Assembly (NCBI GenBank): GCA_010279815.1
Contig: QEOQ01000274.1
Span: forward strand, 862,618 to 926,617
Origin: Brachionus plicatilis
Taxonomy: Eukaryota; Rotifera; Eurotatoria; Ploima; Brachionidae
Direction of reading: 5' to 3'
DNA: 64,000 bases
Below, in pieces: positions 1-10,967 of this stretch. The stretch's first letter is position 1, and every line of letters starts with the position of its first letter. The translations under genes and the position numbers were made by a program. Under the pieces are notes generated by a model. The model worked only from the letters and a program-made list of their open reading frames with translations. It made no database searches and was not told where the DNA came from.

Positions 1-977
1 AAGACAGATGGTATTGCTGGCCCAATGCAATTGCAATCTTGCATCAATAATTTCTGGATGCATTGTTCAATGCAGAAAGTTTGAGTATAATGACCATTTT
101 TGGCCAATATTAATTTATACATATCGGACTCATGACTTTCGGGATTTTTAGTATTTCCATCACATTTACTGTAAGGTTTGGGTTCAGATTTTGAAAATGT
201 TCTTTCGACACCAATATTCGTTACCAGTCCTGCTCCAACTAAAACCCCACTTACTGAATATGGTGAACTTGTTTGGTTATGGATGAAAATAATACCACCT
301 AAATCTGATGTATATCCTTTTAGTCCTTTATCAATTTCTAGATTCAAACTCAGTATCAGACCATCTGTTCTTTTACTGCGGATCATTTTATGTAGATAGA
401 TACGAGAGCCATTTTGCAAAACACCAGAATTAAATGTGTAACAATTACCATACTCTGAATGATAAAAATAAACAAATTCTTCCAAATTTATAAGTCCATT
501 ATTAAACCATAATGATTTAATAAGCTTTTTTTTACTGTCCCCATAAATACTTTTATTGTTTTTTATTAATCCTTGATTTTCTAGACAATTTCTAAATTTT
601 ATTTGAAAATCAGAATCATTTGGTGAAGATTGATTGAAAATTTGTGAACAAAATGGCAAAAGTTTTGTCGCTTTTTCAGTTGTGAAAAAGTTAATGTTGC
701 AAATGGTGACCGCTGGAAAAGTGGCGATATAATCATTTTGGACTCTGATTTTTGTGGTCACTTCATACTTTAAATAATTGGCAATATTCTGAGAAACTAG
801 AAAACAGCAACCAGCTGCCGACAAAGTTGAACAAAAAATTCACAAGATCTTCAGCACTAGACGTGTCGATTTAAAAATGTTGGGTATTCCATGGCAAGTT
901 GATGTAAGAATTACATCAAGCACTACTGGTTTAACTCTTGACCATTGAATTTTTTCGTTTGTTTGTTGCTTTTTCAT
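1..977 (-). pseudogene. DEG/ENaC channel, B type, 5' part with nonsense codon
   Basis: The minus strand from an ATG at 977-975 reads a DEG/ENaC channel closely matching the intact genes at 38561 and 47825. It has the cytoplasmic N terminus, the His-Gly motif (TCHGIPNI), TM1 and the start of the extracellular domain, and it runs off the window edge. One in-frame TGA at 842-840 replaces the TGG (Trp) found in TM1 of both intact paralogs. Beyond that stop the frame stays open and homologous to position 1, including the Cys-rich segments, so I see no other damage in the visible part. A longer frame opens at 1085, but homology places the start at 977. This is either a very young pseudogene, a segregating null allele or a base error. 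The 3' third lies outside the window. Confidence 0.85.
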
Positions 978-1189
978 TTTTTTTCTATATTTTTTGAAGA
1001 AAAATGTGCTTTTATTTTTGAAATTAGTCGCAGCAAAAGATTTTATAGATTTGGCAAATGAAGGGAGAAATAATTTAAAATTCAAAAGATTTCAAAATTA
1101 TTTATTTTAAAAATTTTAAATCAAAAATTAATAAGAGAACAATCGATTTTTTTTATTTTAAAATAAACATTCATTAAATATCAGTCAAT

Positions 1190-1720
1190 TGCTTTTTAAT
1201 TGCTAATAATTATATTTTGAGTTTCAATGTTTCAATGATTGCTGCTCATCCAGCAATCAATGCCTGCTTTAAAGCTGTTAACATTGGGGGCTTCAACTAA
1301 TTCATTTGGCAGCGTATTCCATGTGTTAGCGGTTCTGTTGAAAAAAAAGTTATCTCTATGTTGGACCCTCGAAATTTCTTTGTGATATTTGAAGCAGTGA
1401 CCTCTTCCTTGGTTTTTTGTGACATTAAAATTATTGCTTTTTTCAACCAATTCTAGTCCATGCATGAACTTGTATAATTGAATTAGATCACCTCTTTTTC
1501 TTCTTTCCACCAGATTTGGAATGTTCAAAGCCTTCAATCTGCTTTCATACGGTTTGTTTCTAATTGAAGAAACAATTTTCTCTGCGTTGAATCCTTTCAA
1601 CATTCTCACAGTCAGACTTAAGAATTGGAGATCACACAGACATCGCAAATTCAAAAGAGGACGAACAAAAGGAATTAATAGAAAATTCCCCACTTCATTT
1701 TTCCCCACTGTATTTTTCCC
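1190..1720 (-). mobile_element. LINE (CR1/Jockey-like) 3' end, 5'-truncated
   Basis: The minus-strand frame ending at 1232 carries the typical C-terminal part of a non-LTR retrotransposon reverse-transcriptase ORF. Visible pieces are ERRKRGDLIQLYKFMHG, then NRTANTWNTLPNELVEAPNV and SFKAGIDCW. Homology fades near 1720. Upstream residues in the same open frame derive from an unrelated TTCCCC-rich repeat and are not LINE. No catalytic RT motifs remain, so this is a dead, 5'-truncated copy. Similar C-terminal signatures occur in the LINEs at 10968-13570 and 50390-51420. Confidence 0.8.
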
Positions 1721-1850
1721 CACTATTTTTTTCCCCATATAGAAAATTCCCAACTTAGAAATATTATTGTTAATTATTTTTCCCCGTATAAAATCTTCCC
1801 CACTTTTAAAATGACCCATTCGAATATTAAAATTGATATTCGAATGGGCT
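1680..1850. repeat. TTCCCC-rich repeat with ATTCGAAT inverted pair
   Basis: TTTTTCCCCACT-like units recur several times between about 1688 and 1805, spaced irregularly. At 1818-1845 a short inverted pair built on ATTCGAAT flanks a 15-20 base A+T spacer. The tract sits at the 5' truncation point of the LINE remnant. It may be the end of a separate degenerate element; no boundaries or target duplication can be defined. Confidence 0.4.
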
Positions 1851-1879
1851 ACCAAATGGGCTACGAAAGCTACCAAATT

Positions 1880-3480
1880 TTAACTGATTTTTAGTAAAGT
1901 TTTATTTTCGTTTTATTATTTATTTTGGAATTTATTATTTTAATTTAAATTTTTTCTTTTTTTAATTTAATTGTGAATACTAGATAAAAATACTTTTGGA
2001 ATAAAAAATTTCAAATAAACTTTACAAAAAATCCGTTTAATAAATTAAAAATCGATTGTATCAATGGATTGAGAAATTGTTTTGGCAAAATTTTTTTTTT
2101 TTAAATCTTCATTGCATGTAAAGCATGTTACATTACAATTATTTAAATTAAATCATAGATTTGTTTTAATATCTAAAGAAAAACTTTTTGAATTGAAATG
2201 ATATTTTGAATTGATCATCAACTTAAAGATGCCAATTTAATTTTAATAGAGCGACATAGCAAAAATTTCTCATAATATTTCTAAAATAAAATAAATCTCA
2301 ACCATCGCGCATTTTCAATGCACTTTCAAAATTGTCTTTAAAATTTTTTTAAACACAATTGAACATACCAAATGGATCTTAGCATAAAATGTATACCTAA
2401 TAATAGGTTTGGAAAGTCAAATATTGAAATATAAGAAAATTCAAATCATGATGGTCATGACTTATTTTAAATGTTTTTATCTATAAACGTCATAGTTAAT
2501 AGAATATCTCAAATTTTTAAGTTTTTTATTACAATCTTAACATTTTTTGTAATCAAATTTAAAAAGTGTGGTCGAACGGAACAAAAATATAAACAACAGA
2601 ATTAATATACACCTTTGTAAACTTTTTAGAATTTTTCAATTAAATGCTTTTATATTAGCAAATTGAAAAAAAAAACGAAAGACTTGGAATCTTTGGTTGT
2701 TATTTATGCTGAGAACATTAATGATTGTTCAAATTAAAGCTCAGATGGTGATGATGATGTGTTTGCTGATTAAGCGTAATAAGAATTAAAAGAGTATTTA
2801 TGTTGCATTAATTTATTTTCGTGTAATTTTTATTTTTGTAAAATATAATTTTATCACATAGTTAATTTTCGTGTCGAGACAAAAATATACCGAACCCATA
2901 TTTTGACGAGAAATTAGAATTAGCCATTGTGTCTAAAACGTGTTACTTAGTTTTCAATATTATTTGAATTAGTTAATTCAGTTGTTAATTCTATATTAAA
3001 ATAAATCAACGTCTCCTACGATTATTTAATAGTTTTGTAAATACTATCCAATTAGTTGAATAAATAAGCTCTTAATTTGCTAATTTTTATTTTCGGGAAA
3101 TTATTTATTAATTTACATTAGACTTAGCAAAAGCCACTCTAAACCAAAACAAAAATCATTTGAAAAATTATAAAGTAAATTAAAACAAAATAAAAAAAAA
3201 TTGAAATTCAAGTCAGTCAGTTATTCGTAATTCGGTGTTATTTTTAATATTTTCCTTATCATTAAGTAAAAAAATCATTTTAATCAATCAATTAAAATAT
3301 AAAATTTTGAAAAAAAAAAATTCAATAAAGCTATATTGACTATTATGGTCAACGTCACTAGTTCTTTTTGACATACTTCAAGCATATCATCAATCTTAGC
3401 ATTATCAGAAATTTTAGTAAATTTATTCAAAACAGCATTATATGTATATTAGTGATATTGGCTATTGATTGTTTGATAAA
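1880..3480. other. A+T-rich intergenic stretch, no gene seen
   Basis: There are no open frames of credible length and no recognisable protein or RNA motifs on either strand. Homopolymer runs and short direct repeats dominate. Slightly more complex sequence at 2870-3030 could be old transposon DNA, but I cannot classify it. Confidence 0.5.
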
Positions 3481-3484
3481 TATA

Positions 3485-6400
3485 ATTATTATTATTATTT
3501 GAACTTATGCTAAGGCCGCGGCGGGTCAATTCCCGGTAAACTGTGAAATAAAGCGTGCCGTTAACAAAAAAAAGAAGAAAGTGTTTACAATCGAGTAAAA
3601 ATAAAAAATAAAAATGAGATTAAAGTCAAATGGAAACAAAATTGTAAAAATTTAAAATAACAAATTAAAAATCGTCTAATAAAACAAGTGAAGAAAGTTT
3701 AAATTTTGCTACTCTTATCTTATCCCACCAATTGCAATATTTTAGATGCTATTTCATCTCTCTGTTTTGAGTTAAAAATTTTAATTAGTTCGATCACGAC
3801 GGGGTTGTTCTTACAGCTCGATCTTATCTCGGTTTTCAAAATGTATTTGTCAACCGAGCAGAGTTCTTCTCCTTTCAATTCGAGTTCGTTGAGTCCGTGT
3901 CTTTGGTGTTGCTCATCTATTTCGCTCAGTGGGTCTTTTATTTCAAGTAACATTGTGTTTTCGATAATCAATCGTGTGTAGTTGTTCTATAATAGGTTCA
4001 TGAGGAAGTCGTTCTTTAGGATCTGAATATGTTTTTTTGTTGGTTCTTTTTTAAGAGCAAAGAACAAGTTCGTTGTCCTGCACCTAGTTGGAATGCCAAG
4101 TATTGTCTTTACAATATTGCCTTCTACCCTCTTAATTTTTATGATGTCACTTTGTGTCAAATAAACATTTTCTATCCCATAGAGTTACACTGATAGTATA
4201 AATGTTTTGTAAAGTTGACCTTTCATTGATGGATGATGGTTGTTGTCAAGAAAACCAAGTGACTTAATCTTCATCAGGGCGGCAGTTGCGGCTTTTTTTC
4301 TTTATTCTAAATGTTTTACGTGTTCATGAGCGACGTTTTTTATGGATTATATTTTATTTCGTTTATTTCACCATTTGATTGGGTGATATCGATTAGTTCT
4401 TGAAGACCCTTTTTTGTTGTACTTAAGAGGAGAACATCATCAGCATACACTATGATGTCAAGTTTTAGACCGTCAGAGATTTCCACGCATTTGGTTTTTT
4501 GATATCCTTAATAAGGGGTTTAAGGATCGAGACATTGAATAGGAATGGCGTTGTTTGATAATAGATTAATTTTTCGTAGATTGTGGTCAGGATTGTACCT
4601 ACCGTATTTTCTGGGCTATATTTTAGCATCTCATTACTAACACCTACGAATCCAATACTTTTGCCATTCGGAAAGTTCATTATCAATTTCTCTACCATAT
4701 TTTGATCTAGTCTAAAGTTTCGTTCGAGTGAAGATGACTTTCTTAAGAAGTTCGCCAATATTGTTTTACGTTGCTAATCTTCTTCATCGTTCCATTCGTT
4801 TCGAAGATAGAAAAGTTTGTGATATTCTTTCTCAATTTTGTTGACCATGATGTTGACCGATTTTTTTCTTGCTTTCAAAGATTTGACTTTTTTCCAAAAG
4901 TCTTGTTTACTGAGTCTAAAAAGTTCGTAGATTTACTTTAGGATTTTGTCACGTTAAAGCCTTAAATTATATTTTTTTTGAAACTCTTTCTTAGCTTTAT
5001 AGTATTCTTTCTATGGTCATTTGAAAAATTACTTTCTCTGTATTTGATATAGGCTTCAGTTATTCTGTTATGAATTTTTTGTATGTTCGAGTCCCACCAA
5101 CTTTTAAACTTGAGACCCTTCACCTTGTTTTTCTTTCTTTTTTTGTCATTGAACTCATTTTTAGTTTTGATTGTCGCGTTGATTAATACAGAAGAGATAT
5201 CATTGAAGAATTGTGTTGCTTTTATTTTTATTTGATCGTTTTGTGTTTCACCTTTTAAGAGCTCAATCATGGAACTCAATCTCTCTAAGCCTAGTTTTAC
5301 TCTTTCTTTAAACTTTTGTTTTTGTAGTGGATCGTTCAAATTTATCTTCGCTTTTATTATTTTACAATTTAGGTACGTTCGGTCGTATGTTTTAGATTTG
5401 TTCATGTGGTATTCACAGCTCACCGCGTTATGATCACTTCTATTCATCGAATTTGTGTTTATTTTTACTTTATGTATCCTTTTATTTATCGTCTCACCTA
5501 TGACATGGTCGATCCAGCTATTGTCGGGTGTTCTGTTATTGTATATCCGTTTGTAAGTATAATTTATGTCCTGGTGTACACCTAAGTCGAATAACGTGAT
5601 ATTGTTTTCGGAGATGAATTTCGATAAGTATCTCGAGTGGTGATTACTTTTTGACATGTCCGTATTAAAGTCTCCTGTGATCAACAGTTCAATTTCCTCC
5701 TGTTTTAAGAAATTGATAGTCTCCTGTAAATGAGCTAGGTCACTTTCAAACGTAAGCTTACTTTAATAATTAGAACTATCGTAAGGTAAATAAACGTTGA
5801 TAATGGCCAGTCTATCTATTACCAACATTCCGATACGGTCGTTAAGTACGGTATGTTTACATTTGATCCCATCATCAACAATGAACGCAAGTCCTCCTAA
5901 GGCTCTGCCAACACTATAGAGTCGTTTGGCTGGGATGGTGAAGAGATTTTTGCCAAGGACGAATAGTGAATTTTCTACCCTTGAATCACATTCACACCAT
6001 GTCTCTTGTAGACATACAATATTATTTGTCAAACATAAGAAATTAACATAGTCCAGATTATTCTCGAATCCATTAGTGTTCAGTGAAGTTATCTTTATTA
6101 TAGTTTCTTGCGATCTTTCTAAGACTTCAGGGTTCAATGTTCGGGGTGCATTATTCAAAGTGTTAAGTATGTTGTGATCTTGATGTGTTAAAGCGGAGGT
6201 GTTTATTGGGTCTGTTTGTTGATCAGGGTTAAGCGCTTGACTGGTGAGTGCTTCTGGTGATGTATGACGGATTTTTGGATTATTTCTAGGCCTTTTTTCT
6301 GGTGGATTGATTTGTATTTGTGATGTTGATGAAGGTGATGATAGTTTTCGTTTAGTTCTCTTTTAATTTATTTTATAAGTGAGTTTTGTTTTAGTTTGCG

Positions 6401-6745
6401 TTTTGGCATTCAATTTTGAGTTGGGTGATGTGAGGAACGTTGCATAAAAGGGTGTCGAGTGGTTTAGGATTTGATTTTGTTGCTACTTGGATCCTTGGGC
6501 ATGCAGCCTAAGCATTAATTCTTCAACCGATTTTAATCCTGTTTTCATTTCTATTTTACTTTCAGTGAACTCGCTTGTCATTTTTTCGGAGAAATTGTTA
6601 AGTTTTTCGTCTACACTGGTTATTTTACTATTTACGTCATTTATTTTATTTTTGACATCGCTTATTTCAGATTATAGTGATTCATATACCTTCCTTTGTT
6701 CCAGAACATTATATTTTTTTAGTAATCCAAAAGATTTATATGTAA
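3485..6745 (-). mobile_element. Degenerate LINE: coiled coil, endonuclease, broken RT
   Basis: Read on the minus strand, the 5' side at about 6730-6485 encodes a coiled-coil stretch (SEISDVKNKINDVNSKI) with in-frame stops. From about 6370 the frame continues into an apurinic-type endonuclease: SLNTNGFENNLDYVN and LQETWCE at 6158-5763, then ITGDFNTDM and RSDHNAVSCEY at 5684-4962. The RT follows: LFNVSILKPLIKDIKKP near 4520, then a large internal deletion and frame change to the catalytic YADD at 4447-4436. The C-terminal domain lies at about 4330-3720. The 3' UTR is a G+C-rich patch near 3515-3550 followed by an AAT-repeat tail near 3490. Stops, frameshifts and the missing RT core make it non-autonomous and old. 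Confidence 0.85.
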
Positions 6746-6842
6746 GCAGCAATTAATAAGTATGTGATTTAAAATATTATTTATTTTTATCCCTTTTTTT
6801 AAAATAACATTTAGTTTACAGTGGTAATTTGATAACAGTATT

Positions 6843-7179
6843 TTACGAAAAATTACGTAAATTTTTAGTATTTTGAGATAATTTTGGCAAAATTTGTTAA
6901 AATTCAAAACGGCCAATTCAAAATTCAAAATTTTTGAAAAAATGTCTTTTTTTCCAAAAATCGAAAATTTAAGAAAGTTTTTTTTTATAACAATTTAAAA
7001 GTAACTGTTTTTTTAACCAATTTATGAAAAAAAAAACTGTCTTAAATTTTCGATTTTTGGAAAAAAAAGACATTTTTTCAAAAATTTTGAATTTTGAATT
7101 TTGAATTGGCCGTTTTGAATTTTAACAAATTTTGCTAAAATTATCTCAAAATACTGAAAATTTACGTAATTTTTCGTAA
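6843..7179. repeat. Foldback element with ~148-bp near-perfect arms
   Basis: Left arm 6843-6990 is matched in reverse complement by right arm about 7032-7179, with a loop of about 40 bp. Both arms start with TTACGAAAAATTACGTAA and share an AAAACGGCCAATTC segment. Mismatches are few and mostly in homopolymers. No transposase frame is present and no target duplication is clear. A transcript would form a long hairpin. The outer ACGTAA motif links it to other repeats in the window. Confidence 0.8.
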
Positions 7180-7894
7180 GCTTTTTTATGACATGTTTTT
7201 CTTCAGCATAAAAATATATTTTTCTATTTTTAAATCTAGTTTACTTTTGCAAAATTTTATGGTCTTTAAGAATCTGTATTTTTTTTATTGTTTGTGATCT
7301 AAAACTAGAGTTTTTTATTTTACAAACAACTTTTAAAACCTTCATTTTCTGATACTTTAAGTAATTTTTGATTTCTGAGTACAAAAATTCAAATTTTTTA
7401 AATTACATTTTAACAACAACAATTTTTTTCAATTTTAAAGCTACAATAAGACAGATATATTAAAAATCTAAAAATATATTTTTATTGATTTTTTTTATTT
7501 AAACAATTTTTTAATTACGTGACATGTTATCAAAGGCGGAATTAGGTAATTTAATATTTTCTTTTGGTGATAAACTTTTCTTGAGAGTATTAAAACTTTT
7601 TAGATTTGAGTATTATTAAATCAATTAATCAAATTTAAACGAATGTCTTTTCAGCATTTTGTTTGCGGTAAGAATTTAATTTCCTTTTCTATAAAATTAA
7701 AATGAAAGATTTGATAAATATATTTGATTTTATAAAACATCAAATTATTTCTAGGAAAACTCGATCAAAACAGTATTAAAATTTTTATTTAAGAGAAAAA
7801 TTAAATAAATATTTAATCAAGTCACATGAAAATTTAACTTTATTTTAAAAAACAATTCCTTTCATAGGAAATGTTCAAATTTGGAAAAAAAAGA
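7180..7894. other. A+T-rich upstream region, no gene seen
   Basis: Apart from the promoter block that starts near 7895, I see no coding or RNA signal. Low-complexity A+T sequence dominates. Confidence 0.5.
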
Positions 7895-7952
7895 TCAATT
7901 AAAAATTTCAAAAGACAGGAAATACGCCAAAACTCTTAGGACTTTTTATATG
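7895..7952 (+). promoter_or_regulatory. Conserved promoter block of A-type channel gene
   Basis: A block containing TTTCAAAAGACAGGAAATAC and ending in a TATA-like TTTTTATATG (7943-7952) lies about 30 bp upstream of the ATG. Nearly the same block, in the same order and spacing, precedes the A-type genes at 45098 (reverse, 45115-45185) and 54333 (reverse, 54350-54422). Conservation outside the coding region can reflect recent duplication, so functional constraint is not proven. Confidence 0.5.
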
Positions 7953-7981
7953 AAAGAAATTTTCATCTATTTGAAAAAAAA

Positions 7982-9394
7982 ATGAATTCAGATAAAAATT
8001 TATTGGAACAATTAAAAAAAGTAACAATTGATACGATTCTATCATCTACTAGCCATGGTGTCCCAAATATATTCCGATCTACAAATGTGATCATTCGAAT
8101 TTTTTGGATTAGTTTTACACTGATATCAGCCAGTTATTGTGTCTTTAACATAATAAATTGTGTTATAAAGTTTTTTAATTATGAAGTGACTACCAAAACT
8201 CGGCTGTATAATGAGTATAAGTCACTTTTTCCAACAGTAACAGTTTGTAATGTAAATTTCTTCACATCAGAAAATGCAGTGGAATTTATTAAATCAATTG
8301 AAGATCAGAAATTCACTAAAAATCCATTTGAAGACAGCTTAGAGTTGTATGCCAAAGGAATCATTGAAAACAGCAGCAATTTTAGTCAAGTGAGACAAAA
8401 TGTCGGAGATTCCAAGGAAAAATTGATAGTATTTTGTATGTATTCCAGAAAAGCATGCAATATGAGCTGGATTCGCTACTTTTACCATTCAATTTATGGT
8501 AATTGCTTCAATATTAATTCAGGCATTGATGAAAATGATGATAATGTACCTATTTTAACAGCAGTGGGACCGAAAAGGTTTTTGGGTTTAAGACTAATTT
8601 TAAATGTAAGTGTAGCAGAGGAAATAAAGTATTTAAAAGGAAATATGGGAGCTCAAGTAATAATTCATAATAAGACAGAAAGTCCTTTTATGACTGAAGG
8701 AATTTTTTTGTCTCCAAAATCAGAAACCAATATTGCTTTGACCAGAACATTTTATTCTTCGCTGCCAAAACCTTACAGCAGTTGTGAATCAAATACAAAT
8801 GATAAAAATGCCTATCAATCTGAATTATATAAGCTTGTATTTGAAAATGGCTTCGGTTACAATCAAATTTTGTGTGTTGGATTCTGTATTCAAAGACTCA
8901 TGATCAGAAATTGTAAATGTTACCAATCTAATTTGCCATATTTTTCCAATTCTCCACCTTGTGTCAGCCCCGAGCAGAAAATTTGCTACGAAGAGCAAAT
9001 TAAATTGATATCTGGTACAGATTATATTCAAGATGTTTGCTTTAAAGAGTGTCCCCTTGAGTGTGAAGGTATGTTTTTTGAGAAAACAACATCGACAAAC
9101 CAGTTTTCCAATGAAGAATGGATCAAGTATTTACAAGAGTACAATGGAAGTGATTCAGTTTATTTTAATAGAACAGTAAATGCTGATCATCTGACTGCTG
9201 TGAATATTTACTATGAAAGAATGAGCTATTTTGCCATAGATGAAACACCTAGCATGATTTTTCCTGACTTATTATCAAGTATCGGAGGAACCGCAGGTCT
9301 TTTTCTCGGAATAAGTTTTTTGAGTTTGGTCGAAATTGTAGAATTGTTAATACAGTTATTACTTGTTTTTAAGAATCAAAACAAAGTTGGTTAA
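7982..9394 (+). CDS. DEG/ENaC sodium channel, A type, intact
   Basis: This intron-less 470-residue member of the degenerin/epithelial sodium channel family is a trimeric plasma-membrane cation channel subunit. Visible landmarks in order are the N-terminal gating motif SSTSHGVPNI (H25-G26), TM1 at about 36-66, and the post-TM1 motif NYEVTTKTRLYNEY with FPTVTVCN. The extracellular Cys-rich region follows (CVGFCIQRL, NCKCYQ, CFKECPLECEG). TM2 is at about 424-463 with selectivity filter GIS at 443-445 and the SFLSLVEIVEL segment. Length is near the short end for the family. The ATG follows a TATA-like promoter block. Closest relatives here are the genes at 21088, 43686 and 52921. The gating stimulus (peptide, proton, mechanical) cannot be told from sequence. 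Confidence 0.93.
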   Translation: MNSDKNLLEQLKKVTIDTILSSTSHGVPNIFRSTNVIIRIFWISFTLISASYCVFNIINCVIKFFNYEVTTKTRLYNEYKSLFPTVTVCNVNFFTSENAVEFIKSIEDQKFTKNPFEDSLELYAKGIIENSSNFSQVRQNVGDSKEKLIVFCMYSRKACNMSWIRYFYHSIYGNCFNINSGIDENDDNVPILTAVGPKRFLGLRLILNVSVAEEIKYLKGNMGAQVIIHNKTESPFMTEGIFLSPKSETNIALTRTFYSSLPKPYSSCESNTNDKNAYQSELYKLVFENGFGYNQILCVGFCIQRLMIRNCKCYQSNLPYFSNSPPCVSPEQKICYEEQIKLISGTDYIQDVCFKECPLECEGMFFEKTTSTNQFSNEEWIKYLQEYNGSDSVYFNRTVNADHLTAVNIYYERMSYFAIDETPSMIFPDLLSSIGGTAGLFLGISFLSLVEIVELLIQLLLVFKNQNKVG

Positions 9395-10967
9395 AATTTT
9401 TTAAATTAAAAACCTTGAAATCAATAAAATGCTAACATATTTTTTCATTTAAATTTCCATAAAACCTCTAATTAAAAAAAAAGGCTGTTTTTAATTGTAC
9501 ATGTTGCCATTCATATATTAAAAAATTAAACCAAGTTAAATCTAATTAATATTATAAAAAAGACCAAAATGCAAGTTAAACGTGATGACTGTTTAAATAC
9601 TTAAAACACAATATAAATAAATGCATTTTTCATAAAATAAAAAAATTCAAACTCCTTATTTGAAAATTAAAAAATTTAAAGAATTATTTAAAAACATTCA
9701 ATCTCTTTTTTCTTCATTATTTAAATTGTCACCATTAATTTTAAATTCAAGATTGATTTTAACATTAGTTTTTTTTCTCAAAGATCAGACTTTTCATGTG
9801 ACTTTAAATATAAATTTTTATTTACCATTTGAAAAGACATTTTTGGTATGTCATTGATAAAGATGCTCAAAAGAAGTGAACTCATTCCTGACCTTGGTGG
9901 AACTCCTGCTTTAATAGCGTATTAATAACTTTGATAACAATTTAAATTTACTCTAAGAGATGTTAAATGCAGAAACGATCTTATCCAATAAATAAAATAA
10001 TGAGTTACATTAATTCTGATTCAATTTCAAATTCAAGGTTAATAAACAGGCTGGTGCCCTTATCGTAGTCGACTGATTAACACTTCATTTATTTAATACA
10101 AATAAAATTTTTTAATATTTAAAATTAAGAATTTTAAAAAATAAAAAAAAGAGAATTTATTTTTATGAAAACAATAAACCATTTATAAATTTATACCAAA
10201 TTTTTTTTATTTTTTTACTAAGTCAATAAAGATCAAATTGATATTATTGAAAATTGATAGCTTGAACGTTGCATATTTCAGTATTGATCTTTTTATCACA
10301 AAGCTATTTATCAATCTAGAATAAAAAAATCCAAACGTTTTTTCACCACTGTTGGTTTTTGTTGTAGCTTAATTTTCTTGAGTCATTTTTGATAAGACTA
10401 TTTTTTAAATTCTCAGTCGAGAAATGCTAGAATAATGTCTAAAAATAGAATGATAGCATTCTGTCTAAAAATCTATGTTGAAAAGCATATAAGCCATATT
10501 TTTCCAAAAAATTATTAACATCATTAAAGTTATTGGCTTCAAACATAATAAAATTAATTAAATATTTTGGAAAAGAAGCCAATTTTATATTTTTCTTATC
10601 AAAATCCTCATTTTTTTGGCCGTAAGAATTTTAGAACGATTCAACTTAAAGTTACGTATTTTAATGTAATCTTACGTAATTTTTGGTAAAATAACATATC
10701 CTTACCGACTAATATTCATGTAAGATTACGTGAGTATACTAAAAATTATGTAAAATTACGTAATTTAGTCCATTCTGCATCTTTTATAAGACTCTTAATA
10801 TTTGATAAGAACAAATTTAGTAAATTTCCCACAAATATAATTAAAGGATATATTTTCTAGACGTAGATAATTTTCTTTTTTGTCGAAATTTTATTTAAAT
10901 AAAAATAGAAAAAAAAAAATAGATAATCAGACAAATATAGATAATCAACAAATAGACTATCAACTGG
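9395..10967. other. A+T-rich intergenic region with ACGTAA palindromes
   Basis: An AATAAA signal just after the channel stop (near 9423) could serve as its poly(A) signal. At about 10650-10775 a cluster of TTACGTAA-type motifs is arranged as imperfect inverted repeats, related to the foldback elements elsewhere in the window. No credible ORF is present. Confidence 0.5.

Noticed and set aside
178..399. Plus-strand 73-codon frame at the left edge
   Set aside because: It is the antisense of the DEG/ENaC pseudogene (likewise frames at 39097-39360, 39727-39933, 44049-44255, 44592-44813 and 48991-49197 are antisense of channel genes).
3706..3981. Plus-strand 91-codon frame
   Set aside because: Antisense of the LINE C-terminal ORF, which has the recognisable homology.
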